A stretch of DNA of 64,000 bases, taken from assembly GCA_947095535.1 (NCBI GenBank), contig OX352772.1, positions 144,379,447-144,443,446 of the forward strand. The letters run 5' to 3'. Shown in pieces: positions 33,660-46,037 of this stretch; positions within the stretch are counted from its first letter, which is position 1, and each line of letters begins with the position of its first letter. A program made the position numbers and the translations under genes. The notes beneath the pieces were generated by a model. It was not told the origin of the DNA and ran no database searches. It saw only the letters and a program-made list of their open reading frames with translations. The DNA is from Poecilobothrus nobilitatus. Lineage: Eukaryota > Arthropoda > Insecta > Diptera > Dolichopodidae.

Positions 33660-34369
33660 AAGTATTATCTAACTTTAAAGAAAATTTCATTGTTTTTTAA
33701 AAGGCACTTTCCAAACCAATATTAATACCAAAATATATAAATATATTTATTGAAATAAAATAAATTTATAATATGACAATCATCTCTTACTGACACTTTT
33801 TTTCGTTATTATTATAAAAGTATGAATTATCACACCAATCGAAGAAAAAAGAACTAAAAAGGTATAAAGAGTGTAGGTCGCATAAGTATAATGTTATACT
33901 TATTTTATTTATTTATTTATATATTTTATTTTTATTTATTTAATTCTCTCAAAAAGAGCTACATAGACACCAATTTATTTTATTTAGAAAACATTTTTTT
34001 TTTTATTCAAGGTTAAATTGTATATGATTGTATATCAAAGAAAAGAATGAAAAGCGTTTATGTATGTATATTTAAAATTAAAAAAAAAACGAATTTAGTA
34101 TAAGAAAGAAATAAATAAGAAAAGTTGAATAAATTAAGAAAAGATAATTAAATTAAGAAAAGATGAATAAATTTCATATTGATAGATGTCGCGACTATTT
34201 GAGGCACAGCCTTATTTTTATTTTATATACTAAAAAATTTGTTCTATTTGGAATATCTTTTATATGTATAGTCTTTGATAACAATTAATAGAAATAAATT
34301 GAAATAAGAATTAAGAGAAAGTAACTTTTTATATATTTTTTTACCGACCGCATACAATTATGCATAATG
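33660..34369. other. Intron sequence, A+T-rich
   Basis: First part of the large intron; short TTTAT and AAAAGAT repeats but no recognised element. Confidence 0.4.
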
Positions 34370-34640
34370 TTTTCACACTAAAAATTTGTACCCGAGATTT
34401 TGGTAAAAATGCAAAAACATCTCCGATGCGGAGAAGGCTGTACATTTTTTTTAGCGTGATGTTTGTGTGTGGGTGTGTGCGTGTGTATGACTGTGGGCAC
34501 GTTTACAGCTTAAACGACTGAGCGGATTTTTTGAAATTTCATATTTAAGGTTTTGATGTAAATATCGCTAATATAAGCTTTTGGAGCAAATCGGACAACC
34601 GGAAGTGGTAGTGTACTAGTGTTATTTTTAAGTTTTTTAC
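34370..34640. repeat. Unclassified repeat-like block with GT-rich patch
   Basis: Contains TGTGTGTGGGTGTGTGCGTG (34469-34488) followed by AACGACTGAGCGGATTTTTTG and CGGACAACCGGAAGTG. The style resembles dispersed arthropod repeats, with a composition unlike its surroundings. Family not identified. Confidence 0.3.
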
Positions 34641-34790
34641 GAATATTTCGTAACAGGAAAATATTATGAGAAAAATTATTAAGAAAAAGTTACACAAGTA
34701 AAGAGCAATAACTGCCATAGAAACATTTTTTGATCAAACCAATTTTAACTTTTATTTAATTTTTTTTCTAAGTCCAAATTTCATACATAA

Positions 34791-36016
34791 CGGGTTTTCC
34801 AATTTGAGTGATATGATTTCTAAGCGCGGTTTCGGCCATTTGTGGTATGTCATGGTCTGTCATTTTTTTTCATTGTATTCAGTAATTCAGGCAAGTGCTG
34901 CTGCAGACCGTAATTTGTCGATTCCAAGACGTTCTCAAGAATTTGGACTGTCTCAAACCACAACCTGGCGAATTGTGAGAAAGGATTTGGGCTTGTATCC
35001 GTATAAAATTGTAATTACTGAAGAACTGAAGCCATTGGACCACCGTAAACGTCGTGAATTTGCTGATTTTGTTTTGGAACAACTTGAAAACGATAAACGA
35101 TTTTTTTAAGAAAATCATCTCCGATGAGGCTCATTTTCATCAATCATCTCCGATGAGCGGTAAATAAACAAAACTGTCGATTCTGGTGCGAAGAAAATCC
35201 ACAAATTATTTATGAACAACTATTACATTCACCTAAATTGACAGTTTGGTGTGGTCTTTGGTCTGATGGAATCATCGGTCCGTACTTCTTTCGAAATGAA
35301 GCTGGTAACACCGTTACTGTCAATGGAGAGCGGTATATATCAATGATAACCAACTTTTTATGGCCGAAATTGGAAAAAATTGATCTTGACAACATCTGGT
35401 TCCAACAAGACGGGGCTACGTGCCACACAGCACGAGCAACAAGCGAATTATTGCGACAAAAGTTTGGAGATTCGATTATTTCAAGAAATTGTGACATTGA
35501 ATGGCCTCCAAGAAGTTGTGATTTAACACCATTAAAATATTTCTTGTGGGGTTATTTGAAGTCATTGGTCTTAAGCAATAAAGCAGAATATCTTCAAGCT
35601 TTAGAAATCAATATTGAACGTGCTATTCATGACATACAACTTGATTTAGTGGGAAAAGTCTCGAAAATTGGGTTCATCGAATTCGTTCGTGCAAAAGAAG
35701 TTGTGGAGGCCATTTGAATGACATTTTATTCAGAACTTAATTGTATCGATTGTACTTCACATTAAATAAAAAGCATTTGAATTTCCTTAACCACTCAGAT
35801 GAAAGTGAGCCTCATCGGCGAAGATGATTTTCTGAATTGGAGAAATATTATTTTTATAATAAAAGTGAATAATTTGTAAACGTTGTTCTTGCGTATATCT
35901 CTCTATGATGAAATTGTAAACATTACTGAATACAATGAAAAAAAAGACAGATCATGACATACTACAAGTGGCCGAAACGTCACTTAGAAATGATATAACT
36001 CAAATTGGAAAACCCG
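34791..36016 (+). mobile_element. DD41-type Tc1/mariner-like element with long inverted termini
   Basis: Inverted termini start ACGGGTTTTCCAATTTGAG and share further inverted blocks for roughly 90 bp, including TTGTATTCAGTAAT. They are flanked by TA on both sides (34789-34790 and 36017-36018). Inside is a broken transposase. Near 35793-35825 lies an inverted copy of the segment that codes the DEAHFHL motif (reads correctly only on the minus strand), so the element is internally rearranged. Confidence 0.85.
34880..35717 (+). pseudogene. Tc1/mariner-like transposase lacking the third catalytic Asp
   Basis: N-terminal helix-turn-helix remnant (NLSIPRRSQEFGLSQTTTWR), then DEAHFH near the first catalytic Asp. 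A small duplication of ATCATCTCCGATGAG (35115-35155) breaks the frame. From 35238: LTVWCGLWSDGIIGPYFF, WFQQDGATCHTAR (second Asp) and WPPRSCDLTPLKYFLWG. Forty-one residues separate the second Asp from the position that is Asp in the related family but Lys here (LKYFLWG), so catalysis would be lost even without the frameshift. The first part of the DNA-binding region is missing. Confidence 0.85.
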
Positions 36017-36047
36017 TTATATGTATATATGAATTTGTATATATATA

Positions 36048-37325
36048 GGATGCTCAAAATTGAGGTTTCATTTTAATTTTAATAAAAAAAGACTTTTTTG
36101 AAATATTAAATATATTTTTATTTTAATTTATTACAAATAGGTTCCGGTTAATAATGAAAAATTATGTCGGCCAAGTGGCTCCCTCTACTACTTCGGCAGG
36201 CTTCCAATCTTTTACCAAAATTCTGAATCACGTTCAATAAACTGTTCTCAATGGTTGAAATCTGCTCGATAATGTTGTTTTTAAGCTCTTGAATTGTTGT
36301 GGGATTATTGCTGTACACTTTTGATTTCACAAAACCCCACAAAAAAAAATCCAATGGTGTCAAATCGCACGATCTTGGTGGCCACATAACTCCTCCTCTA
36401 CGTCAAACTTTTCCTTCAAAAGATCCATTGTTTCTCTTGATGTGTGGCAAGTGGCACCGTCCTGTTGAAACCACATATTCTCTACGTCCAAATCATCAAT
36501 TTCCCGCCACAAAAAGCTTCGGACCGTCTCCCTGTAGCGATTTCCATTGACCGTAATCGCATTTCATTTGCGTTTTCAAAAAAATATGGTCCGATGATTC
36601 CTCCTGACCACAAACCACACTAAACCGTAACTTTTTGTGGATGTACTGGTTGCTCTAAGATAACCCATGGATTTTCTTCACCCCAAATGCGGCAATTCTG
36701 TTTATTGACGTAGCCGTTGAGCTGGAAATGAGCTTCGTCGGTGAAGATTATTTTGTTAAAAAAATTTTCATTTTCTTCTTGTTTTTCGATTGCCCAAGAA
36801 ACGAATTGCCGACGTAATGCATGGTCAGTTGGTTTTAATTCTTGCGTTAGCTGGATCTTATAAGCCTTTAAATGGAGATCACGATGCAAAATGTTGAATA
36901 ATGTGGATGGTTTGATGCTTTATTGCTGCGAACGATGACGAATGGAAGTTTTTCAATCTTCTTCAACACTTCTGCTCACAGCTGCTACATTCTCGGTTGA
37001 ACGGCCACTACGTTGATAAATGTTGCCTCTGTTATCAAGAACAGATCCAGTTTCTAGAAATTTATCAACCATCAGCTTGAATTGCACGATTTGTTGGAGC
37101 ATTTTCTCTACCAAATTTTGTTCGAAATTTCCTAATTACATCTTGAAAACTTTTACCATTTTCAAAAAATGTTGTAATAACAAAAACACGTTGTTCCTTC
37201 GTGTAACGTTCCATATTAACTAACCGGAATGTATTTAGAATATACCTAAAGAAACCTCGTATAAAAATTCCAGGTAGAAAAAAAATGGCGGCAAAATCAA
37301 AATGATACCTCAATTTTGAACACCC
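36048..37325 (-). mobile_element. DD41D Tc1/mariner-like element, copy 1
   Basis: Termini GGGTGTTCAAAATTGAGGTA (right end, minus strand) and the diverged GGATGCTCAAAATTGAGG (left end) are inverted copies. They are flanked by TA (36046-36047 and 37326-37327). Length is 1278 bp. Two more copies with the same termini are at 46524-47647 and 63179-64000. Confidence 0.9.
36148..37214 (-). pseudogene. DD41D transposase (copy 1)
   Basis: Starts at ATG 37214 with MERYTKEQRVFVITTFFENG, a DUF4817-like helix-turn-helix found in insect mariner-like transposases. A frameshift follows near 37075 and a stop near 36915. Then LHRDLHLKAYKIQLTQELKP, IIFTDEAHFQLNGYVNKQN (first Asp), and WPPRSCDLTPLDFFLWG (third Asp). 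The second-Asp block lies in a shifted frame near 36460. In the sister copies, 41 residues separate the second and third Asp (DD41D). Inactive because of the lesions. Confidence 0.85.
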
Positions 37326-37429
37326 TATATAATTATGTGTATATATATAAATATACATTTATATATGTATATGTAAAATACTTAAATATATACATATATA
37401 TATATATATCGGAGATACTTCCATATAAG

Positions 37430-37670
37430 GAGGGTGGAGTTACGTGATGACGTCATCGCGTAACTCTACTCTATGACGTCACGGTTCCGAATATATATGC
37501 CATTTATATACCATAGAGAATTTTTTTACCTACAAACTAAAAGTAAAATGAGTTCTCTACCATTTACCGTTACCTAAAAAAAACGCAAAAAAACTGATTT
37601 TTTTTTTAAAATTGTAATACATTTTTTGGCCACTAGATAGCGTTTTCGGAACCGTGACATCATACAGTAC
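37430..37670. repeat. Fold-back with ACGTCA-rich palindromes
   Basis: GTTACGTGATGACGTCATCGCGTAAC (37436-37461) is a near-palindrome. TGACGTCACGGTTCCGAA (37476-37493) recurs inverted as TTCGGAACCGTGACATCA (37648-37666). Probably a small non-autonomous element; no target duplication assigned. Confidence 0.45.
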
Positions 37671-37784
37671 CGTTACGTTACTGTTACTGTTAAACAATAA
37701 CCGTTTCTCCAGAAAAACCGGTTTTAATGAATTTTAAGATACGTTTTACCGTTATTTAAATAACGGTATGTGCTAGACTATAGT

Positions 37785-38110
37785 TAATTTGGTACACATC
37801 TTAGTTTTTCTATTTATTTGAACTTCCCATAATTCTATAAGAACTTTAAAGCTTATAATACCATCTGAGGTTTTTAAATCGGAATCTATTATTGTATTTC
37901 TAAGAGATTTAATTAGATGGGGAAAATCGAATAAGCATATTACTTACGAAGCATATTACAGAATAAGTTTTATTACTATAATTACAAAATGGTTTATCAG
38001 GTGTTATTTCTAGCAACGAAAAAACTTTGGCTAAAGCTTGGTCACAAGTAATTATCCGTATTATAATACCAATATCGAACAAGCTTCTCAAATTTTTTTA
38101 ATAATTTCTA
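37785..38110 (-). pseudogene. P-element-like transposase relic 1
   Basis: The minus strand reads LFDIGIIIRIITCDQ, LEITPDKPFCNYSNKTYSV, then after a shift HLIKSLRNTIIDSDLKTSDG and LIELWEVQI. The HLIKSLRN motif and its context are characteristic of P-element/THAP9 transposases. The reading frame breaks just before HLIKSLRN, and the C-terminal continuation is missing at about 37785. Relics 2 and 3 continue farther to the C-terminal side. Confidence 0.75.
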
Positions 38111-38359
38111 AACGCATTCATTTTGATACCTACCCAAATAAAATTACCATTAAAAATTATACTTATATGTAGTGTTGTTTTTTTTTTTCGTATACATATA
38201 TGTTTGCTCTATACACACTTTTACAAATAGATTTTGTTGTTGTAGAATAATACATTAGTATTAGTAAAAAAGAGTGCAACTAAAATATGTAGTTTAATAA
38301 TATGAATATATATTATAAAATTAATAAAAATTCATATTGTATATATAAGAAAAAAACAT

Positions 38360-38490
38360 ATGTATATATATTTCTATATATATATTTATATATATATTTC
38401 TATATATATATTTATATATATATTTCTATATATATATTTATATATATATTTCTATAATATATATATATATATATAAATATATATATAGAA

Positions 38491-38525
<35 letters not shown>

Positions 38526-38530
38526 TCTTT
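38360..38530. repeat. TA-rich microsatellite
   Basis: Alternating ATATATATTTCTATATATATATTTATAT runs, able to fold back on themselves. Non-coding. Confidence 0.85.
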
Positions 38531-38859
38531 CAAAATCTTATTCTATTACGTTTTATTTTTTAAAATCGCCGGCAAATTTAAAAAATAAAACTTAATAAAA
38601 GAATATGGTTTTGATAAATAAAATTTTGAAAAATAAGCTTATAACTAATCAGATTTCGTACCCAACCCGAAAGAATGTGTATATTATGTAATTGTCAATT
38701 TAATGTTATTTTCATTCCCTCTAAAAATAATCAATGTATATTAGTATTTTCTAAGTATTCTTACAATATTTTAAAAATTCAAAGGACAAGCTATTCAGTT
38801 TAATAGCAGATCGATATTTATTATCAAATTAATATAATGATCCACTATTCAGACGGATA

Positions 38860-39325
38860 AAAAGTTTATAAAACACTAATACAAAATTTGCTGTTGAAAC
38901 TTCTTTAGTAAGACTTTTAAAACCAGACGTTTCAATTATTGTTCTAATAGCGGACCTCACTGTTCTACTAAATATTTGTGCTGCTAATTTAATTCTAATT
39001 TTTTCAAAAGTATTTGGATTAATATGTTGTCAAGTTAATTTCGTACACATTTTGGTTTTTCCATTTATTTGAACTTCCCATAATTCTATGAGCACTTTGA
39101 AGCTTATAATACAAACTGAGGATTTTAAATCGGAATCCATTAATGTATTTCTAAGAGATTTAATTATAATTGAAAATGATTATAATTAAAAAATTGTTTA
39201 TCAGATGTTATTTCTAGCAACAAAAAACTTTGGCTGAAGTTTGGTCATAAGTAATTGCCCGTATTATAATACCAATATCGGACAAAATTCTCAAAATTTT
39301 TTTAATAATTTCTAAAAGTGTAATA
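38860..39325 (-). pseudogene. P-element-like transposase relic 2
   Basis: The minus strand carries the ISLRNTLMDSDLKS region, VLIELWEVQINGKTKMCTKL, HINPNTFEKIRIKLAAQIFS and ETSGFKSLTKEVSTANFVL. This is the middle-to-C-terminal part of a P-type transposase. Stops interrupt it near 39075 and 39200. A Helitron begins at 39343, just upstream on its coding strand. Confidence 0.78.
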
Positions 39326-39342
39326 GGAATATATGTACTTTA

Positions 39343-41052
39343 TCTAATATATAAAGTAGAATTCTGTTTGTTTGTTTGTGCCCTTTTCACGTAAAAACCA
39401 CCAGTCTGATTGCAACCAAATTTTGCAGGAACATTTCTACGATCCCGGAAAGTGTTATAGGCTATTTGGTGTTTCGGTTTATTAACCCATTGCGGCCCGA
39501 AAGCCATTCTTTTTCATTTTTTCGTTGTTCTGCCTAAACGGTTTGATCGATTAAGTTGACAATTTGTACAAACGTTCTTCTTAGCTTCCAAAAAAATGTT
39601 TGTTTCCGATTTTTTGTCCAATTTTGTATGGTGGTTTTATGGTCCGAAAAAAAGTTTGTGACAAATTTTTATGAAGTTCCGGTAACCCGTTTGGGCAGGA
39701 GAGCCGAAAGAAGTTTATTAAATTTTTCTGTTGCTCTGCTTAAACGGTATGACCAATTGAGTTGAATATTTACAATAGTGTAGCTCTTTACTACAGGAGC
39801 TCACTGAGTTGATTTGGTTACGATCAATTAATCCGTTTCGGCACCAGGGGTCAGTGAAGTTTTGTAATTTAGTTGTCGCACTTAAACTGTTTGATCAATT
39901 GAGTTAAAAACTTATCAAAGTATAGCTCTTTACCACAGGAGCTCACTGAGTTGATTTGGTTACGATCCATTAACCCGTTTCGGCACCAAGGCTCAATGAA
40001 ATTTTTTAATATCTTTGTTGTCGCACTTAAACGGTTTTACCAATTGAGTTGAAAATTTACAAAAGTGTAGGTCTTTATAACAAAAGTTTTCTGAGTTGAT
40101 TTGGTTACGATACATTAACCAATCAGGCTTCAGGCAATGAAGTTTCTCATTTTTTGTTGTTGTGCTTAAACGATTTGACCAATTGAAAATTTGCACAAGT
40201 ATTGACTTTGACACTCAAAAAAATTTTGTTTCTAATTTGTGTCTAATTTGGCAGGATGAATTTATGGTTCTAAATAAAGCCTGTGACAAAATGTTTGTTA
40301 ACGTTTGTTAACCCGTTTCCGCACGAGCACCTATTAATAATATTTTACCTAATTTTGTGTATTGTTATTATTATTAAAGACATATTTCCAACACTCTTTA
40401 CTTTTATCTATACTGTTTTTAATATTCTATAAAAACCTTTCAATGCAAATTTCTAATATAGAACAGTAATTAAAGTAACCTTATTAAGTATCTTAACAAT
40501 ACTGTGTTTAAGTCTTAACAACATAACATTTTCGGCTGTTGTTAAAATACAGAAACACTTTTAAGAGACCTATGCATAGTTAATATTTCATTGATCTTTA
40601 TTAAACAGTATATAAGTTTTGTAAATAGACGGAGGGACAGAGCGAACCTAATAGAAAATTTTTCAAAATGTGCTTAAAAAGGATAATTCACAAAAACATA
40701 AAGTGACATTACTTACGAAAAAAATGTATTACATTATGGTGTTTCATAATTGAAATACGATTTTATGTTTCGGTATTAACGAATATATTGTATACTTCGT
40801 CGTAATTGTGTACTCAAGAGATTATTCATTCCTTTAAAGATTTTTTGTAGACGAATTGTCTCTAATTCTTCGTTCTGTTTATTCAATTTAATTAAATGTA
40901 ATAAAAAATAGAATATTAACTACCAACATCTGTAAATGCATAGTAATAAGTTAACTATATTAATTAAATTATATTAACGCAGACACAAAAGTTAATAATT
41001 TTTATTTCATGAGCCAATAAAATATTCCGGGCAACGCCGAGTACTCTGCTAG
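39343..41052 (+). mobile_element. Non-autonomous Helitron, copy 1
   Basis: Starts with TC (after A) at 39343 and ends with CTAG (before T) at 41049-41052. A GGGCAACGCCG hairpin lies about 10 bp before the end. These are the Helitron hallmarks, with insertion between A and T. The interior has several related blocks of about 120 bp (GAGCTCACTGAGTTGATTTGG, TTAACCCGTTTCGGCACC). It has no Rep-helicase coding at 1710 bp. Confidence 0.85.
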
Positions 41053-41541
41053 TATTCTATATTCTAAAAATAAAATTTAAGTGTTACGAGAGAAATATCT
41101 GTATATACATATATCCAAACATCAGTTACAAAAAAAATATTCATATAAAATTTTGAAAATATCTTATAAACAACACCTAAATAACTTACGGATCGGAACA
41201 CTTATTTTATTTTATACACAAACAACTTTTTTTTCAAAGTTTTCGTTGAATGTTCCGGCTTGTAAGCTGTAAAGGCGTTGTTATAAATATTGTGAATTAA
41301 AATAACTTTTTTGCTTTGTGTGTAGACGTTTCTTCTTTATTTAATATTTTTTTTGAAAGATATGGTAAGGTTTTTAACCCTTTCGTGCCGAATGTTATTT
41401 GTTTTAAAAAATTTTTAATTTTTGTTCTTTAATATGACTAACTATGTAGCTAGCATATTGTTTTTGTATATGTTCACAGTTTTTATTATTTTTGAATGAA
41501 TCATGTACCTACATTTTTCTAAATCATGTACATACATTTTG

Positions 41542-42440
41542 TTTTTTCCTAAGGGAGGTGGGAATTTTCCAAAGACACCAAAAATGTCCCGTTGGGTAGT
41601 GTTAGATTCTTACTGACTAAACCCACCTTCCCCTTTACCCAATATAATAGGATGAAACCTTATCTGCGAACGTAGTATATTGGCTAGGGAGTAGGGATAG
41701 AAAAGGATAGGGCATGGATACGGAAATATTGAATTGGGAGTGTAACTGTAAGGAAACAATGAATCCACCTATTATTATTACTATTTTGCTAACAGTGACT
41801 ATAGCCGTTACAACAGTTACAACATGTAGTAGTATATAACACCTTACTACATGACGTAATTATTGAAGGCAACCCCCCCACTGTCACTGTAGCGGCTGTT
41901 ATTATTGGTATTAGTATTCTTATTAATATTATTATTATTTTACTACAGAGTCAGGGCCACCTTACTTGCATGATATAACCAAAGATAGCTCCACTGTAGC
42001 AGCTATTATTATTACTATTATTATTATTATTATTATGTATTATGTATTATGTGTTATGTATTATGTATTAGTGTTATGTATTATGTATTATGTGTTATGT
42101 GTTATGTATTATGTATTATGTATTATGTATTATGTATTGTGTATTATGTATTTATGTATTATGTATTATGTATTTATGTATTATGTATTATTATTATGTA
42201 TTATTATGTATTATTATTATGTATTATTATTATTATTATTATGTATTATTATTATAATGTATTATGTATTATTATTATTATGTATTATGTATTATGTATT
42301 TATGTATTATGTATTTATGTATTATGTATTATTATTATGTATTACTATTATTATGTATTATGCATTTTTATGTATTATTATTATGTATTATGTATTATTA
42401 TTATAATGTATTATGTATTATTATTATTATGTATTATTAT

Positions 42441-42528
<88 letters not shown>

Positions 42529-42645
42529 GTATTATTATTATTATGTATTATGTATTATTATTATTTTGTATTATGTATTATTATTATTATGTATTATGTA
42601 TTATATATTATTATTATGTATAATGTATTATTATTAATAATACAT
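41542..42645 (-). mobile_element. tRNA-headed retroposon, copy 4 (head lost)
   Basis: Poly(T) and CCTAAGGGAGGTGGG mark the 3' end on the minus strand. The 3' body follows to about 41950, then a partial module and a very long ATT/ATGTATT microsatellite. The tRNA-like head is not found at the right edge; the segmental duplication junction lies there. Confidence 0.75.
42010..42640. repeat. ATT and ATGTATT microsatellite (unit 1)
   Basis: Uninterrupted ATT triplets (for example 42440-42525) mixed with ATGTATT. Frames over it give Tyr, Leu or Ile homopolymers and are not genes. Confidence 0.95.
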
Positions 42646-42984
42646 CTTCTTTTCAATCTCTCTTCTCAAAATCTGAAAATCTTATTTTTCTATTACGTTT
42701 TATTTTTTAAAATCGCCGGGAAATTTAAAAAATAAAACTTAATAAAAGAATATGGTTTTGATAAATAAAATTTTGAAAAATAAGCTTATAACTAATCAGA
42801 TTTCGTACCCAACTCGAAAAAATGTGTATATTATGTAATATCAATTTAATGTTATTTTCATTCCCTCTAAGAATAATCAATGTATATTAATATGTCCTAA
42901 GTATTCTTACAATATTTTAAAAATTCAAACGACAAGCTATTCAGTTTAATAGCAGATCGATATTTATTATCAAATTAATATAAT

Positions 42985-43455
42985 GATCCACGACAGACAA
43001 AAAGTTTATCAAACACTAATACAAAATTTGCTGTTGAAACTTCTTTTGTAAGACTTTTAAAACCAGACGTTTCAATTATTGTTCTAATAGCGGATCTCAC
43101 TGTTCTACTAAATATTTGTGCTGCTAATTTAATTCCAATTTTTCCAAAAGTATTTGGATTAATATGTTGTCCAGTTAATTTCGTACACATTTTAGTTTTT
43201 CCATTTATTTGAACTTCCCATAATTCTATGAGCACTTTAAAGCTTATAATACAAACTGAGGTTTTTAAATCGGAATCCATTAATGTATTTCTAAGAGATT
43301 TAATTATAATTAAAAATGGTTATTATTAAAAAAATGGTTTATCAGATGTTATTTCTAGCCACAAAAAAAGTTTGGCTGAAGTTTGGTCATAAGTAATTGC
43401 CCGTATTGTAATACCGATATCGGACAAAATTCTCGAAATTTTTTTAATAATTTCT
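42985..43455 (-). pseudogene. P-element-like transposase relic 3
   Basis: The best-preserved of the three: 43280-42975 is open and reads SDLKTSVCIISFKVLIELWE, INGKTKMCTKLTGQHINPN, GIKLAAQIFSRTVRSAI and VSTANFVLVFDKLF. This follows the THAP9/P-element transposase order (HINPNxFxKMxVKLAAQ, then TANFI). The N-terminal THAP finger and the catalytic core are missing, so it is inactive. Confidence 0.8.
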
Positions 43456-44166
43456 AATAGTGTAATAGGAATATCTGTACTTAATATATAATATTAATAT
43501 ATATCTGTATATTAATATATATACAGTATATATATTACAGATACAGACATATATTAATATATATCTTAATATATATCTGTATCTAATATATAAAGAAGAA
43601 ATTCTGTTTGTTTGTTTGTGCCCTTTTCACGTAAAAACCACCAGTCCGATTGCAACCAAATTTTCCGGTCGGGGTTCCTACGACCCCGGAAAGTGTTATA
43701 GGCTATATGGTGTTTCGGTTCATTAACCCATTGCTGCCCGAGAGCCATTTAAAGCTTTTTGGTTTTTTCGTTGTCCTGCCTAAACGGTTTGATCGATTAA
43801 GTTGACAGTTTGTACAAATGTTCTTCTTAGCTTTGGACGGGTGCCGAAGATACAATATGTTATCGGATTCGGCCCGGCGGGCTTTCAAAAAAATGTTTGT
43901 TTCCGATTTATGTCCAATTTTGTATGGTGGTTTTATGGTCCGAAAAAAAGCCTGTGACAATTTTTTATGAAGTTCCGGTAACCCGTTTGGGCAGGAGAGC
44001 CGAAAGAAGTTCATTAAATTTTTCTGTTGTTCTGCTTAAACGGTTTGACCAATTGAGTTAAAATTTACAATGGTGTAGCTCTTTACCACAGGAGCTCACT
44101 GATTTCATTTGTTTACGATTCATTAACCCGTTTCGGCACCAGGGCTCAATGAAGTTTTTTAATTTC

Positions 44167-44218
44167 TTTGCTGACGGTTTTACAAATTTAGTTGAAAATT
44201 TGTAAAACCGTCAGCAAA
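44167..44218. repeat. Perfect hairpin in Helitron 2, first copy
   Basis: TTTGCTGACGGTTTTACAAA pairs with its complement across a short loop containing TTTAGTTG. The second copy at 44460-44510 has the same stem with one loop difference (about 293 bp apart). Copy 1 lacks this stem. Confidence 0.8.
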
Positions 44219-44459
44219 ACTGTAGCTATTTACCCCAGAATATCACTCAGTTGATTTGGTTACGATCCATTAACCCGTTTCGGTACCAGGACTCAATGAA
44301 GTTTTTCAAATTCTTTGTTGTCGCGCTTAAACGGTTTTACCAATTGAGTTGAAAATTTACAGAAGTGTGGTTCTTCACCACAGGAGCTCACTGAGTTGAT
44401 TTGGTTACGATCTATTAACCCGTTTCGGCACCAGGGCTCAATGAAGTTTTTTAATTTCT

Positions 44460-44510
44460 TTGCTGACGGTTTTACAAATTGAGTTGAAAATTTGTAAAAC
44501 CGTCAGCAAA
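44460..44510. repeat. Perfect hairpin in Helitron 2, second copy
   Basis: The same GCTGACGGTTTTACAAATT stem as at 44167, with loop GAGTTGA. It lies in a direct repeat of about 293 bp. Confidence 0.8.
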
Positions 44511-46037
44511 AGTGTAGTTCTTTACCCCAGAATGTCACTCAGTTGATTTGGTTACGATCCATTAACCCGTTTCGGTACCAGGACTCAATGAAGTTTTTCA
44601 AATTCTTTGTTGTCGCGCTTAAACGGTTTTACCAATTGAAAATTTGCACAAGTATTGACTTTGACACACAAACTCATTCAATAAATTTTGATGTGACACA
44701 TTAACTGTTACTCTCAATAAAAAAATTTTGTTTCTAATTTGTGTCTAATTTGGCAGGATGAATTTATGGTTCTAAATACAGCCTGTGACAAAATGTAAAG
44801 AGATATTTCCAACACTCTTTACTTTTGTCTATACTGTTTTTAATATTCCATAAAAACCTTTCAATGCAAATTTCTAATATAGAACAGTAATTAAAGTAAC
44901 CTTATTAAATATCTTAACAATACTGTGTTTAAGTCTTAACAACATAACATTTTCGGCCGTTGTTAAAATACAGAAACACTTTTAAGAGACCTATGCATAG
45001 TTAATATTTCATTGATCTTTATTAAATAGTATATAAGCAGAGACTACATTATAAGTTTTGTAAACAGACGGAGGGACAGAGCGAACCTAATAGAAAATTT
45101 TTCAAAATGTGCTTAAAAGGATAATTCACAAAAACATAAAGTGACATTACTTACGAAAAAAAATGTATTGTATTATGGTGTTTCATAATTGAAATGCGAT
45201 TTTATGTTTCGGCATTAACGAATATATTGTATACTTCGTCGTAATTGTGTACTCAAGAGATTATTGATTCCTTTAAAGATTTTTTGTAGACGAATTGTCT
45301 CTAATTCTTCGCTCTGTTTATTCAATTTAATTAAATGTAATAAAAAATAGAATATTAACTATCAACATCTGTAAATGCATAGTAATAAGTTAACTATATT
45401 AATTAAATTATATTAACGCAGACACAAAAGTTAATAATTTTTATTTCATGAGCCAATAAAATATTCTGGGCAACGCCGAGTACTCTGCTAGTATTCTATA
45501 TTCTAAAAATAAAATTTAAGTGTTACGAGAGAAATATCTGTATATACATATATCCATACATCAGTTACAAAAAAAATATTCATATAAAATTTTAAAATAT
45601 TTTATAAACAACGCCTAAATAACTTACAAGCCGGATCAGAACACGTATTTTATTTTATACACAAACAACTTTTTTTTTCACAGTTTTCGTTGAATGTTCC
45701 GGCTTGTAAGCTTTAAAGGCGTTGTTATAAATATCGTGAATTAAAATAACTTTTTTGCTTTGTGTGTAGACGTTTCTTTTTTATTTAATATTTTTTTTGT
45801 AAAGATATGGTAAGGTTTTTAACCCTTTCGTGCCGAATGTTATTTGTTTTAAAAAATTTTTAATTTTTGTTTTTTAATATGACTAACAAGGTAGCTAATA
45901 TTTTTATGTATATTTGCTGTTGACAATATTTGCTGTTTTGTATTTGTTTACGTTTTTTATATTTTTGAATGAAAAAAAAAAGCATGTACATTTATTTTTT
46001 TTTTTTTTTAAGAGAGGTGGTAATTTTCCAAAGAAAC

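Larger units (their letters stand above)
38531..42645. repeat. Segmental duplication, unit 1
   Basis: From the TCTTATTCTATTACGTTTTA block through a P-element relic, a Helitron and the CCCTTTCGTGCCGAATG block to a retroposon with microsatellite. The same order recurs immediately downstream at 42660-46523 with high identity. The junction lies in the microsatellite tail near 42640-42670. Confidence 0.9.
43582..45491 (+). mobile_element. Non-autonomous Helitron, copy 2
   Basis: Same TC start (after A) and CTAG end (before T) as copy 1, and the same flanking sequence, so it was duplicated with its surroundings rather than transposed. At 1910 bp it is longer than copy 1, by extra repeat units including two hairpin-bearing units at 44160-44510. 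Confidence 0.85.

Noticed and set aside
42000..42735. Long Tyr/Leu/Ile/Val/Cys-rich reading frames
   Set aside because: They run across ATT and ATGTATT microsatellites in several frames at once; low-complexity artefacts. The same holds at 46057-46539 and for the Ile-rich frames at 23300-23590.
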